64,000 bases of DNA from Lachancea kluyveri NRRL Y-12651 (taxonomy: Eukaryota > Ascomycota > Saccharomycetes > Saccharomycetales > Saccharomycetaceae), in contig CM000691.1 in NCBI GenBank assembly GCA_000149225.2, forward strand, positions 1,178,001 through 1,242,000, written 5' to 3'. Both the position numbers and the translations under genes were made by a program. The notes beneath the pieces are model-generated. The model saw only the letters and a program-made list of their open reading frames with translations, did not search any database and had not been told where the DNA came from. This document shows, piece by piece, positions 9,853-19,491 of the stretch (within the stretch, counting starts at the first letter, position 1; every line of letters begins with the position of its first letter).

Positions 9853-12663
9853 CTACTCCAGTTCGTATAAGAAGCCGGAACAGACGCATATCTTGGAGTA
9901 CAGGTTGGTCCATCTCTTGGTGGAAATCGAGGTAGGCACAACGGTGCTGTCTTGCGGCACGGTGTAGCCTGCACGCGTGACAGAGCCACACCTGCAGCAT
10001 CTCTTTAGTTTTTGGTTCTTGTCCATAACCAGCTTTTCGTTGGATATGTCGTCCGTGTCGATGTTTGAAAACGATTTTGCAGTCTTGAAACCGTGCGGCA
10101 ACTTTGCGTCGTCGATGACCAGACCCTGGTCCAAGGGTTGCAGCAGTTTGAAAACGGGCTCGGAGAAGTACTCCGCGGTGAAGATCCGCAGATCGCTTGT
10201 GTCTTCGAAATAAACGTCTGCAGGCTTTATGTGGGACAGCACCGCGGTGTTGGAGTACGACAGTAAGAAATCCTTGATCTGGGTGATCTCTTCGGGGATC
10301 TCGCCTTTGATGATCAGAGAGGGCTCCATCTGGCTGCTCAGCGCGGGTTGTTGTTCGCTCAAAGATGTGAATTTGTTGTTCACGTCAACCAAAAACGTTT
10401 CGAATTTTTCAAAGTTGACCGGTGCATCTCCAAGGACTTTTCGCAAGTAGCTCGAGGATTCGTTCAGCACTGGATAGCTGGATTCTGGGAACTTGGTCAC
10501 GAGTTGGACGATTTTTTTGATTTCGTTCAAGACCGAAAGTATCAACGTTCTGGTCATCTTGGCGCCAAAGACACCCAGGACAAGGTTGTTTTCCCTGTCC
10601 GAGGGGTTGTTTACAAGTACGATCATTTGTTGGGTTAGGAACGTTACAAATTTAACAAACCATTTGGCACAGGGTATCAAAGAGTAGATCAGATCTTGTT
10701 TGGAAAATGCAAAATGGAAGACTTTCCCGGACGATTGTTGCAAGTTCATAGTTGCCGTGTGTTGGATCATCACTTGGACGTTCCTGGAGACACCGTTGAA
10801 CGCAAACAAGACGTTTCTCAAAGACATGACTACCCGTGACATGTTGTAGATGTTGTTGTTTTCAAAGCTGCTGCCTAGCTCCAACTGCAACAGCATCAGC
10901 CGTTGGATGGGCCTGCTCATAATCATCTTGTCCAGCACTTCCTTTGGAGCGTCGGGTGAGACGCCAAATAATCCATACACGGTGTTTATTAGTTTAACGA
11001 TAAAGTTCTCAGCACGCTTGGTATCCAGTTGGTACAGTTTCAGGACATGGTTTTTCATTGCAATGGAAAGGTCCTCGCCGGAATGCTGTCTGTGGTTGCT
11101 AACAACAAACCCATACGCTAGCACAACGGCATCCATCTCATCTCTGGTCGAGTCCCCCTCGTCTTGATGGACAAATGTGTAGTATTGCGGTGTAGATTTG
11201 AGTCTCAACTTTGCCACTATGCCACCCATACTGGGAGATATTTGACACCATTCAATTGCATCGGTCGGTGGCAGCTTTGGGTAATGGAATCCCGCGCAGA
11301 ACATCGAGGTTATCACGTTTTTCACGTAAGGTAATGTCGAGTGGGCATCGTACTCATCGTTTTCCAGATTCCATGTCATGTTGTTGTAAACTTTGACAGT
11401 GCCGTTGCGTAGCCTAAATGTGACAATCGAATCTAAAATATGAGAGTCGACTTCTACGACTTTTGAATCGAACGACAGATCACCGGTATGCTTGATCGAA
11501 TATAACGGCGATTTTAAGGATTCTGGGTTACTGTTGCCAAGCGAGGAAAAAATTGAAGTGAACGATAGGGACAACTTTGACTGGTTGATGTGAAATTTTT
11601 TGACGAGGGACTTGGACGTTCCAGCAATACCGTATATCATCAAGACTTCTGGTTGCGAATCATTGTCATATGTCCTCGAGATGACTTGGTAATCTTCCAA
11701 CTCTAAAATCTCTCCTTGCGAGCTGATCAAATCGGGACTGAAATTGAGCAGAAATTGCAAGTTCAAAGATGGATCGTTGACAGCGTTTGGATTAGAAGTA
11801 TTGACATTCCAGTTCACATGAAGCTTATAAAAGGAAAACTTGGAGGTTAAGTTGGAGTATACCGAAATTAGCAAAGTCTGGTCCTCGTTCATGTGCGCAA
11901 TCTTGGCAAATTGGAACCACTCCAGCTCGTTATTTCTTTGGTTTTGACAGGGGCTCAATTGCAAAGTAATTTTCTTGTGATCCTTTGAATTGGAGAATTG
12001 GTACCAAAAATCCAATTGCCCATTTCTTCTGACAGCAATGCACGCCGATTTAATCGACGTTGGATGGAAGACACCATATGGCAAGCACTGTTGCACTTGA
12101 TTTTTAAATGTATTTGTAGATGAATCTCTGGTTGCATTCTGTACAGCAATCAAAGGCTTCTGACTTCCGATCCATTGGAAGTCCATGATTGTAGTATTGT
12201 ACTCCTTCTTGGTTTGTTTTCTCTCTACCTTCATCGAAACTTTATCTTCCAATGGCAACGTTTGGTTGTAAAACTTGTAAACGTTGTCCTGAAATAGCAC
12301 CGTCAACTTATCCAGCGTAGATGAGCCATTTTTGTCATAGCCTGCCAAAATCATAGTCATGTTACCCAGTTCATCGCATACAGCAAGTAAATCTCCAGGC
12401 AAGCTAATCCAGTTGTTCCAATGGACAGAGGTGACGCTATAGAAAAAGTGGTGCGATTTAGACGTTCCAGAGGATGATCCATCCTTCAAGTACTGTTGTT
12501 CGTGAAGCTGTGGATGAAGAACATATTTTTTTGGTGGATGAAACCTCCAGTTAGTACCATTCACAGTTTCCAAGAAAGTTATGCACAGGTTTGCATCTAC
12601 ACTGTGGTTATCACCATAAGCAATCAAACCAGTTTTGGACCATGAAGCTGTACCTTTATTCAT
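9853..12663 (-). CDS. SIN4: Mediator tail subunit Sin4/Med16
   Basis: 936 residues (S. cerevisiae 974). Sin4 belongs to the Mediator tail module, which receives signals from activators and repressors and passes them to RNA polymerase II. Matches run along the whole chain: WSKTGLIAYGD and YVLHPQLHE at the start, IHWNNW-type SVHWNNWISLPGDLLAVCDELGNMT near residue 100, FWYQFSNSKDHKKITLQL, then SPDAPKEVLDKMI and IFGAKM-type FGAKMTRTLILSVLNEIKK in the C-terminal half. The end carries KRCCRCGSVTRAG followed by KICVCSG, four cysteines that form the conserved zinc-ribbon-like tail. The ATG at 12663 is used because the frame above it begins at TTG. The gene lies at the end of the YNL230-236 block. Confidence 0.95.
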   Translation of the reverse strand: MNKGTASWSKTGLIAYGDNHSVDANLCITFLETVNGTNWRFHPPKKYVLHPQLHEQQYLKDGSSSGTSKSHHFFYSVTSVHWNNWISLPGDLLAVCDELGNMTMILAGYDKNGSSTLDKLTVLFQDNVYKFYNQTLPLEDKVSMKVERKQTKKEYNTTIMDFQWIGSQKPLIAVQNATRDSSTNTFKNQVQQCLPYGVFHPTSIKSACIAVRRNGQLDFWYQFSNSKDHKKITLQLSPCQNQRNNELEWFQFAKIAHMNEDQTLLISVYSNLTSKFSFYKLHVNWNVNTSNPNAVNDPSLNLQFLLNFSPDLISSQGEILELEDYQVISRTYDNDSQPEVLMIYGIAGTSKSLVKKFHINQSKLSLSFTSIFSSLGNSNPESLKSPLYSIKHTGDLSFDSKVVEVDSHILDSIVTFRLRNGTVKVYNNMTWNLENDEYDAHSTLPYVKNVITSMFCAGFHYPKLPPTDAIEWCQISPSMGGIVAKLRLKSTPQYYTFVHQDEGDSTRDEMDAVVLAYGFVVSNHRQHSGEDLSIAMKNHVLKLYQLDTKRAENFIVKLINTVYGLFGVSPDAPKEVLDKMIMSRPIQRLMLLQLELGSSFENNNIYNMSRVVMSLRNVLFAFNGVSRNVQVMIQHTATMNLQQSSGKVFHFAFSKQDLIYSLIPCAKWFVKFVTFLTQQMIVLVNNPSDRENNLVLGVFGAKMTRTLILSVLNEIKKIVQLVTKFPESSYPVLNESSSYLRKVLGDAPVNFEKFETFLVDVNNKFTSLSEQQPALSSQMEPSLIIKGEIPEEITQIKDFLLSYSNTAVLSHIKPADVYFEDTSDLRIFTAEYFSEPVFKLLQPLDQGLVIDDAKLPHGFKTAKSFSNIDTDDISNEKLVMDKNQKLKRCCRCGSVTRAGYTVPQDSTVVPTSISTKRWTNLYSKICVCSGFLYELE

Positions 12664-13448
12664 GTTATCAAAGTGCGGCAACCCGATTGTGTTTTCTTTA
12701 CTTCCTTTTCTCTTATAGACACGGTTATTTTGTATCGGCAGTTCATCTATATTATCAGTCTATAATCCTGCAGCTAACTAGAACAAGAACTGTAATCGAT
12801 ATTCATCGTCCATAATGATGTGAGTATTGGGCGAGATGAGATGAGAACCTGATCTGTGTTGAAACGTATGATCGAATTCCAAGAAAAAATTGGTTGATAT
12901 AATGTTTCAAATTTTTATACTGAATATTCAGAAGTGACACCTACGTAACCCAATAGTACTATATTCTTTGATATGAGTTTCAGCATTTTTGATATATTGA
13001 AGAGTGAAGCTGTCTGCAACCGTACACCCAATCATACACTCTTTCTTTGCAAAGTTTGCATAGCACGCTGAGGACGAAACTCACAAGATTAAGAATATGG
13101 ATGCAATTACGAAACTCATAAGATGTCTACCGTTAGAGATTTTTTTTTTCTTCTATCAAGTATTTAGACGAAAGATCTTAAAAGCATTACGGTTCTGTAC
13201 ATTTTAAAAGATCGATGGTATTCAAACTTACTGAAAACCTGAATTCAAGAAAGTTGCTCTAGACTTTTTTTTTTCATTTTTTCTTGTTTTTGTTTTTCTC
13301 ATGTTACAGACTGAATTTCGTAAAATCGTGAGTTTTCTGACCAATCTTACTTTTCCGTCAAAAAAGATGTCCTCCGAAAATCAAGCTAGCTCAATTTAAG
13401 AGTGCATCGATCAAATAGGACTTCAAGCAAGCGTAGTGCCATAAAGCG
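12664..13448. other. Divergent promoter region SIN4/RTS2
   Basis: 785 bases, AT-rich, with T-runs at about 13141-13152 and 13265-13300. It is flanked by two gene starts pointing outward, so it must hold both promoters. I see no gene and no strongly recognisable site. Confidence 0.4.
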
Positions 13449-14159
13449 ATGGGTAAAGCAGAGTACGGAACTGCAAAATATTTGAGTAACCAGCTAAAAG
13501 CTAAAGGCCTCCAAAAGCTAAAGTTTTATTGTCAAGTATGCAGAAAACAATGTAGAGATGAAAATGGGTTCAAGTCGCACATACGATCACCGTTCCACCT
13601 AAAGAATATCAGCCAAGTCACTACAAAGGACATTGAAGATTACACCGGAAAGTTTGAAAATGACTTTTTAAAGCTACTAAAGATGACCCATGGTGAAAAA
13701 AAGATTGAAGCAAATAAGTTTTACAATCAGTTTATTCAAGACAAAGAGCATATTCATATGAATGCTACAACATTCACATCATTGACGAGATTCATAAAAC
13801 ATTTGAGTAAAGAGGGTAAAATCAGAGTACATGGGGTAGAAGAGCTTGAGGACGATATGGATCCTGGAAGGCTCTTGATTAGTTTCATCGATAACTCGTA
13901 TGAAAATGTACTACGAAAAGAAAAGTTGGTTGAGTTGGAAAAAGGAGATGCAACTGAACAAGAAATCAAAAAAAGATTGCTGGACAAACAAATTGAAATG
14001 GGTAAAAGACTAGAAGAGCAAAAAATACGACAAAGCGATGGTGAGGAAGAGATATCAACGCCAAGAGTAGTGGAGAATGTCAAAGTTTCTTTAAAGCTGT
14101 CCAAACCTGCAGCCAAGGGCAAAGTTGCCAAAAAAAAAAATGTTTTTAAGAAAAAGTAA
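13449..14159 (+). CDS. RTS2: Kin17-like zinc-finger protein Rts2
   Basis: 236 residues (S. cerevisiae 232). The protein starts MGKAEYGTAKYLSNQLKAKGL, typical of the KIN17 family. A C2H2-like finger follows at about residues 28-50 (FYCQVCRKQCRDENGFKSHIRSPFH). The winged-helix mid-domain of Kin17 (about 55-160) includes FLKLLKMTHGEKKIEANKFYNQFI and ATTFTSLTRFIKHLSKEGKIRVH, and the Lys-rich tail could act as a nuclear signal. Kin17 proteins bind curved DNA and RNA and are linked to replication and RNA processing; the yeast protein has no settled role. The stop lies only 15 bases from the stop of convergent TVP38, so the two 3' ends must overlap. Confidence 0.93.
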   Translation: MGKAEYGTAKYLSNQLKAKGLQKLKFYCQVCRKQCRDENGFKSHIRSPFHLKNISQVTTKDIEDYTGKFENDFLKLLKMTHGEKKIEANKFYNQFIQDKEHIHMNATTFTSLTRFIKHLSKEGKIRVHGVEELEDDMDPGRLLISFIDNSYENVLRKEKLVELEKGDATEQEIKKRLLDKQIEMGKRLEEQKIRQSDGEEEISTPRVVENVKVSLKLSKPAAKGKVAKKKNVFKKK

Positions 14160-14174
14160 TGTACATAGTATATT

Positions 14175-15107
14175 CTAAAAGATAGAATCAAAGGTCAGTT
14201 CCGATTGTCGCCTCTGCAGTTCCAAATATCTTCTCTTGGTCCTGAAATATAGTATCCATGCTGTTAACGAGAGTACTACAGCGGTTAAAATGATACTCAG
14301 CAAGTCGAATAAACGAGATGCAGTGGAATCCGTTTCACCCATGTTCTTCAAGCGCGACCCGATAAACAAGTACATAGCAAGCTTTGGTGAAGTGATGATG
14401 CTTGCCAAAGAAAAATTGCGAAGCGAAACACCGGAAACACTTGCGATGGCACCGTTGGTCAAAGAGTAAGGAAATGGGCACATCCTAATCAACGCCAGGA
14501 TCCAGTAGCTATTGTTATCCTGTAGGATGGAGGCCAGAGCCTCGAATTTAGGGTTCCAACGAATCAGTTTTTCTGCTTGTGAGCGTAAGACGGTTTTGAA
14601 TAGGGCGAATGCCAGTATAGAACCGGTGACGGATCCCAAAAAGAGAATGATCCAACCTGTAAAAGAGACACCATATATTAGACCCACCGAGGTAGAGAGC
14701 AGAGAAAACCCAATCATAGGAGGAAAAGAGACTCCGAACAACAAGACGAAAAACAAAAGCGGAGTATACCACACCTCTTTCAAGTCATTGGAGATTTCCA
14801 CCATTTTGTTTAAAATTTTCCCGTGAAAGATAAGGATTATTAGTAATACGATGATGTCTATAACCCCAAACGCAATGACAGCTAGTTTTTTCCATAGTGG
14901 TAGAGACTGGAAAAAATCACGTAATTTATACTGGCTCTTCTTGAGCTGGTGCACCAAACGTTGCCTTGGACTCAAGTTGTAAACATCTAAAAAATCGTCG
15001 TCGAGGTCCTCAAATCCATCATAATCATTGTTGTCAGAAAACAGTCCAGTGTTGTTGTTGCTAAGCACACCTTGCGAGCTAACTCTAGCCTCGTACTGCT
15101 CAGCCAT
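14175..15107 (-). CDS. TVP38: Golgi membrane protein Tvp38 (VTT/DedA family)
   Basis: 310 residues (S. cerevisiae 337). A cytosolic N-terminus of about 95 residues is followed by several membrane segments: KLAVIAFGVIDIIVLLIILIF, TPLLFFVLLFGVSFPPMIGFSLLSTSVGLIYG, TGWIILFLGSVTGSILAFALF, and a last one near LLSIILTAVVLSLTAWILYF. The VTT signature region is clear: an F/Y-G-x-G-type loop around SVTGSILAFALFK and the conserved RMCPFPYSLTNGAIASVSGVSLRNF. The family includes TMEM41/VMP1-type lipid scramblases; Tvp38 is found in Tlg2-containing Golgi compartments, where its role is unsettled. In S. cerevisiae TVP38 (YKR088C) sits beside TGL4; here RTS2 and BUD21 of the YOR block interleave with it. 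Confidence 0.93.
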   Translation of the reverse strand: MAEQYEARVSSQGVLSNNNTGLFSDNNDYDGFEDLDDDFLDVYNLSPRQRLVHQLKKSQYKLRDFFQSLPLWKKLAVIAFGVIDIIVLLIILIFHGKILNKMVEISNDLKEVWYTPLLFFVLLFGVSFPPMIGFSLLSTSVGLIYGVSFTGWIILFLGSVTGSILAFALFKTVLRSQAEKLIRWNPKFEALASILQDNNSYWILALIRMCPFPYSLTNGAIASVSGVSLRNFSLASIITSPKLAMYLFIGSRLKNMGETDSTASRLFDLLSIILTAVVLSLTAWILYFRTKRRYLELQRRQSELTFDSIF

Positions 15108-17026
15108 TTTTAAAGAGTTGTTCTGCTTATGATCGCAGTTGGGTGGTGGGGATTCAACAAATGCTTATAACAATCGCCCGCCTCTCCTGGGCAATAAAAA
15201 TCGGATGGGACAATCTACTATATAATCATATACGAACAAACCCTAAATCTCCATCATCTATGGTATCTGATTTCTGTCTAATGTACAACAAGAGCGGGAT
15301 AAAGCCAACATCTCATTAGAAAGAGAAATCTATGTGGTTAACAATACCTACTACAACAATTTCTTTCACTGCGTTGTCTAAGAATCGGAAGTTACGCATG
15401 CCACGCAAACTTCGTTTTTAACTGGTTTTCGATATCTGCGACGTAAAAAGTTTATACAGAACGCCCATCACCACATTTTGGCTTTGGCAAATGAAAAAAA
15501 AAAAGGAAATGTAGTAAGAAGATAAAAGGATTCTCTCTTGTTGATTACTGAAATAGTGGATCTGTAAGTTTGATTCGTGAGCTCAAATGGGGGTTCAGCA
15601 GTATGCGCAGAAGTAAACGTAATTGTACATTCTATACATAGACAGAGAGAAGAACCACCATGTCATACGAAGGTTTATAAGGGCAAACCATAAGAGCCGA
15701 CGTGTCAACATTGATCGATAAAGGGCCGACAGGAATGCCAGGTTCCATACAAAAGCCCTTAAGTAATCGAAGAAGGGGGAAAAAAAATAAAAAAACAAAA
15801 AAATCCGCTGATCTCCCCCTATGACCATTTAAAGTAAGGTTCCGCCCCAAAGCAGGATAACTACTATGTATACAACCGTCGAGGGAGGTAGGAACGGGAT
15901 GGCCAATGTACGAACCTCATGGTGATGGCTACTTATTGAAGAGGCCGCTTGCCGGGAAAACTGAACGGTACGCATTTCTGACGATACGGTAACTCCGCAT
16001 ACATGCGTTGTGCCTCCAGGGAAAAGCCGAAGCTAAACACCTTTGCTATGTATGAACTACGCACAGACCGTAAGCCAACCTACTAAGAAAAATAAGAGTT
16101 TGACCATCGGTAAAGTTTTTAAATGTGCTGTTCGATGAGAAGAAACACGGATGATACCTTTTATACCGTAGAAGCTCTGGGTAATGCGGAACGCATGAGC
16201 GATGTGCAGCTTTCTTCCACAAGTATCGCCAGAAGCACCCCGTTAAACGTGGGTCCCCCCCTAAAAGCCCGGTTATCAGCACTTCCCTCCTGCATGATTC
16301 AGACATCCTATAGCTTTCGATCATTGTTTCCAAGTGCGCAGCATAGACAACGAGTACGAATAATTTGTCCACTCCCGCGTTGTACTTCCGAAGGCATGTA
16401 AATATCTTCGTATTTGTCCCTGTCTCTCTCTCTCTCAGGTATACTGTACAGTGTCTTCTATACGGTTAGTTTGCGTTACAATACCGGTTTTCAGGTAACT
16501 GATTAAATTCTGACATCTCAAAGGGTGGGAAACAGCGCAACGTGGACATGTTTACGCAGTTATACGAAATTAAAACCGTGCAAAAACCAAACTTTTTACG
16601 CGTTACAATATAATCGTTTTCCCTCCCCACATGCACTTACGCATAAAGCAAATTTGGCTCAAGGCTTCTGTGTCTTTACCACCTTCCCTTTCAATGCCAG
16701 TTGCATAGCATATGGCCTGGTATATTCGAATACGTACCGCACTTCTCTGAATAGGAAATCAACTGGATCGTGAAACCAGATAGAAACATCTGGTAAACGG
16801 AATATGTATCACCTGTACACCACATACAACGGTGATATTTCTCATTAGTGACGTAAGCTGATAGCAACATTGTCATAAGGGATTAACAAATGATTATAAC
16901 GACATCATTGCTCTCGAGGCTGTGTACTCGAGCACTATAAAAGGCAAGTGAGTTATTCTGTATAAAGAGGAATATCGTCGATCGGGCTTATTTCATCAAA
17001 CTATAACCATCAACAGAATCCATAAA
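15108..17026. other. 1.9-kb gap between TVP38 and the dehydrogenase gene; no gene seen
   Basis: The gap is flanked by two gene starts and must contain both promoters. Open frames are short (at most ~108 residues), overlap on both strands and resemble nothing I know. The section around 15840-16340 is less AT-rich than normal yeast spacer, so an unrecognised RNA gene or gene relic is possible. A CT repeat lies at about 16421-16437. Confidence 0.4.
16913..16943 (+). promoter_or_regulatory. Paired CTCGAG sites and TATA box before the dehydrogenase
   Basis: Two CTCGAG palindromes (16913-16918, 16927-16932) are separated by 8 bases and followed by TATAAAAG at 16936-16943, about 84 bases before the ATG at 17027. 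CTCGAG is the core bound by the stress repressor Xbp1 in S. cerevisiae. A clear TATA box argues for an inducible gene. Factor identity is inferred. Confidence 0.5.
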
Positions 17027-17881
17027 ATGTCTGGAGAAACCATCGCTACCTCTTTAAAAACCCCACAAACTGCTCCTAACTTACCTGAACATGTATTGGA
17101 CATGTTTTCGTTAAGAGGTAAAGTAGCGTCCGTCACTGGATCCTCTTCTGGTATCGGCTACGAAGTTGCTATTGCTCTTGCACAAGCAGGCGCTGACGTG
17201 GCGATGTGGTACAACTCTAACCCCACCATCACCGGCGAGGTCGATGAGCTATCAAAGAAGTACGGCGTCAAGATCAAGGCGTACAAGTGCTCAGTCACAG
17301 ATTCCAAACAAGTTTCAGCTACTATAGAACAGATAAAAAATGATTTCGGCGGTAAAATCGATATCATGGTTGCCAATGCGGGTGTCGCCTGGACAGAAGG
17401 TCCTATTTTAGAATTTGCAGAGGAAGACGAAGATGCGTGCGACGCAAAATGGAAGAAAGTCATTGACATTGACATGAACAGCATATATTACGTGGCCAAG
17501 TCTATTGGTAAGATTTTCAAAGCCCAAGGGAATGGTTCTCTTGTAATTACTGCATCCATGTCAGGTCATGTTGTCAATGTTCCTCAGTTGCAAACTGCAT
17601 ACAACGCCGCCAAGGCAGGTGTCATCCACATGGCTAAATCCCTAGCTGTTGAATGGGCAGGCTTTGCTCGTGTGAATACTATTTCACCGGGCTACATTGG
17701 CACGGAAATTACCGATTTTGCCGAAGACGAGCTTAAGAAGCAATGGCGTTCTCTAACGCCTATGGGCCGTGAAGCTTTGCCAAGGGAATTGGTAGGCGCT
17801 TATCTATATCTAGCCTCTAATGCATCCACTTTCACAACCGGTACTGATATTGTTGTTGACGGTGGCTACACTTGTACTTAA
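17027..17881 (+). CDS. Short-chain dehydrogenase, polyol/ketose reductase type (SOU1-like)
   Basis: 284 residues, a classical SDR. The NAD(P)-binding glycine motif TGSSSGIG lies near residues 37-44, NAG-type VANAGVAW follows the fourth strand, and the catalytic pair Y192 and K196 (YNAAK) is present with a Ser in VITASMSG about a dozen residues earlier. The C-terminal block [16 protein letters not shown] and the ending [11 protein letters not shown] are characteristic of fungal NADPH-dependent mannitol dehydrogenase, sorbose reductase and L-xylulose reductase. The likely reaction is reversible reduction of a ketose such as fructose, sorbose or xylulose to a polyol in the cytosol; the exact substrate cannot be read from sequence. 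S. cerevisiae has no gene at this position, so it is accessory relative to that order. Confidence 0.85.
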   Translation: MSGETIATSLKTPQTAPNLPEHVLDMFSLRGKVASVTGSSSGIGYEVAIALAQAGADVAMWYNSNPTITGEVDELSKKYGVKIKAYKCSVTDSKQVSATIEQIKNDFGGKIDIMVANAGVAWTEGPILEFAEEDEDACDAKWKKVIDIDMNSIYYVAKSIGKIFKAQGNGSLVITASMSGHVVNVPQLQTAYNAAKAGVIHMAKSLAVEWAGFARVNTISPGYIGTEITDFAEDELKKQWRSLTPMGREALPRELVGAYLYLASNASTFTTGTDIVVDGGYTCT

Positions 17882-18214
17882 TGATAGAACGAAAATATAT
17901 GTACCTATACAATTCAACCACCCTCAAAAAAATGTTTGCTTTATGATCTCGATCTATGTAGCACTTATGCATTTCGTCTCAATTAGCTTTTATTTTCTGT
18001 CCACTCAAGACGATTTATCTCTAAAACTCGGGTACTTTTCTTGTGTTTTTTTTTGTGTCAGCGGCTTGAGGGGAGAGAGAATCCACAAAAACACAAGAAA
18101 AGGTGAAGAAAACGAGGAACAGAGGGTAAAAAAAAATTAGAGGAATCTTGCACCTTTGATCTCATAAATCTCACACTTTACCGTTTAGACCACGTAAAAC
18201 ACTAACAGCATCGT
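17882..18214. other. 333-base spacer
   Basis: The spacer is the 3' flank of the dehydrogenase and the promoter of the next gene. A T-rich run near 18045 and an A/G-rich stretch at 18100-18140 are present. No gene is seen. Confidence 0.4.
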
Positions 18215-19264
18215 ATGGCTCCCTCTAATACCAAAGGTAAACTGTCTGGAAATAGTCACCCAAATAGACTTATGCCTAAGCTTTGGAGTCCCAGTAGAAA
18301 AGCTACAAAGGGCCCTAGTCCTGTTTCAAGTACAAATGATCCAATAGAGAAAAAAAATCTAAAAGCTTCAGGACAATTTTCTGCTTCCAAGGTGAACTCC
18401 TCGACTTCTCCAGTAAGAAACTCTTCATTATCTTCACCTTTGAAAAAAAAGATTTCAGAAAGTACGAAGAAGACGCCCACCGCGGGCATCGTCGATTCGA
18501 CAACAAATGCTGCTGTGAATAAAGCTGATACTACACAAGTAAAGGAAAAGTCTGACAATACTGGTCACAACGCTGTTCCGTCTAACGAAACTGTTTTAAA
18601 TCCCTCTTTTAGCACTTCTTCGTTGAGAAAAACGTTAAAGGAGAAAATCGACAGGGGGAGCATTCCGTTGGCTTCAGAGTTCAAGACTATTCCAGAGGAA
18701 ATTTTGTCGATAGAGCCTCAACATTTTCACGACCTTGATGCGCTGGAAAAGGGTAACAGCTTAAAGATTCCAAAAAGACATAGCATTAGAGAGCGTGTCA
18801 GTAGCTTGGTAAATGGTACTAGCAGTACTAAGCCTATAGAGCAGAACGTTAGGAGTGAGAATGATTTGTCGCCTTTGTTGGTCGCAGAGGCAACACCCAA
18901 TTCGTACCAATCCTTACCTACCGACCACGACGCTTCTACTGAAAAGTGTCCGTTATTCCGTGGGCGTTTACCCCAAACACCACTTCCCTCAAATCCTCCG
19001 TCTCGCAATCCAGAAGCTCCTGCTGAAACACCATTTTCAAGGTGGATCTGGAGCATTTATTACAAATACCAAGCTGTATTCTATTATGCCATAGCAATTG
19101 CGATTATTCTAGGTATCATTTTTGCATTTGCCACTGGACATGGATCTCGATATCTAACGTTGATTTTCAAAGCCACTCTATGCTGGTTGCTAGGAACACA
19201 AACCGCATCACTTCTATTCGGTGAAGGGTTCTGCAATTTGCAAGACCATCAGCCTGGATCATAG
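18215..19264 (+). CDS. Unrecognised membrane protein with Ser/Lys-rich cytosolic part
   Basis: 349 residues; I do not recognise it. The first ~280 residues are low-complexity, rich in Ser, Thr, Lys and Pro, with proline-directed sites (KLWSPSRK, SSTSPVRN, SSLSPL-like) that suit kinase targets. A more ordered stretch near residues 130-210 includes SLRKTLKEKIDRGSIPLASEFKTIPEEI, which looks conserved. The end has two hydrophobic segments, about 288-308 (AVFYYAIAIAIILGIIFAFA) and 318-340 (TLIFKATLCWLLGTQTASLLFG), with a short turn containing His-Gly-Ser-Arg. That predicts a C-terminal hairpin anchor and a cytosolic N-terminus. No S. cerevisiae gene lies between TVP38/RTS2 and BUD21, so it may be a gene lost after the genome duplication. 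Base composition matches its neighbours and gives no sign of transfer. Confidence 0.75.
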   Translation: MAPSNTKGKLSGNSHPNRLMPKLWSPSRKATKGPSPVSSTNDPIEKKNLKASGQFSASKVNSSTSPVRNSSLSSPLKKKISESTKKTPTAGIVDSTTNAAVNKADTTQVKEKSDNTGHNAVPSNETVLNPSFSTSSLRKTLKEKIDRGSIPLASEFKTIPEEILSIEPQHFHDLDALEKGNSLKIPKRHSIRERVSSLVNGTSSTKPIEQNVRSENDLSPLLVAEATPNSYQSLPTDHDASTEKCPLFRGRLPQTPLPSNPPSRNPEAPAETPFSRWIWSIYYKYQAVFYYAIAIAIILGIIFAFATGHGSRYLTLIFKATLCWLLGTQTASLLFGEGFCNLQDHQPGS

Positions 19265-19393
19265 TCCATTGGGTGTAGTTTTGTCATTTTAGTGACGCGC
19301 CGGATCGCTTCTAAAGATGATGCCCAGCTTATATCACGTCTGACGGATAGAAAACGAAAACGAAAAAGAAAAAAAAATAGCTGCTCTGAGCAT

Positions 19394-19419
19394 TGAAAAA
19401 TTTTTAGAGATGAGATGAG
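19394..19419 (+). promoter_or_regulatory. RRPE and two overlapping PAC cores before BUD21
   Basis: TGAAAAATTTTT (RRPE) at 19394-19405 is followed by GATGAG at 19409-19414 and again at 19414-19419, 73-98 bases before the ATG. This is the standard architecture of the ribosome-biogenesis regulon and suits an SSU processome gene. Binding by Stb3 and Dot6/Tod6 is inferred. Confidence 0.65.
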
Positions 19420-19491
19420 CTCTAAAAGTAATATTACGTACTAGCTTTGATTTTTTTTTAATGGTTTAACCAATCAAATACAAACCTGAAT

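Noticed and set aside
9683-10000. Overlapping minus- and plus-strand frames at the SIN4 3' end
   Set aside because: They are shadows of the conserved SIN4 tail with its four cysteines.
13321-13400. TCCGAAAA context like a centromere CDEIII
   Set aside because: There is no CDEI at the right distance, no AT-rich CDEII, and the core lacks the full CDEIII dyad.
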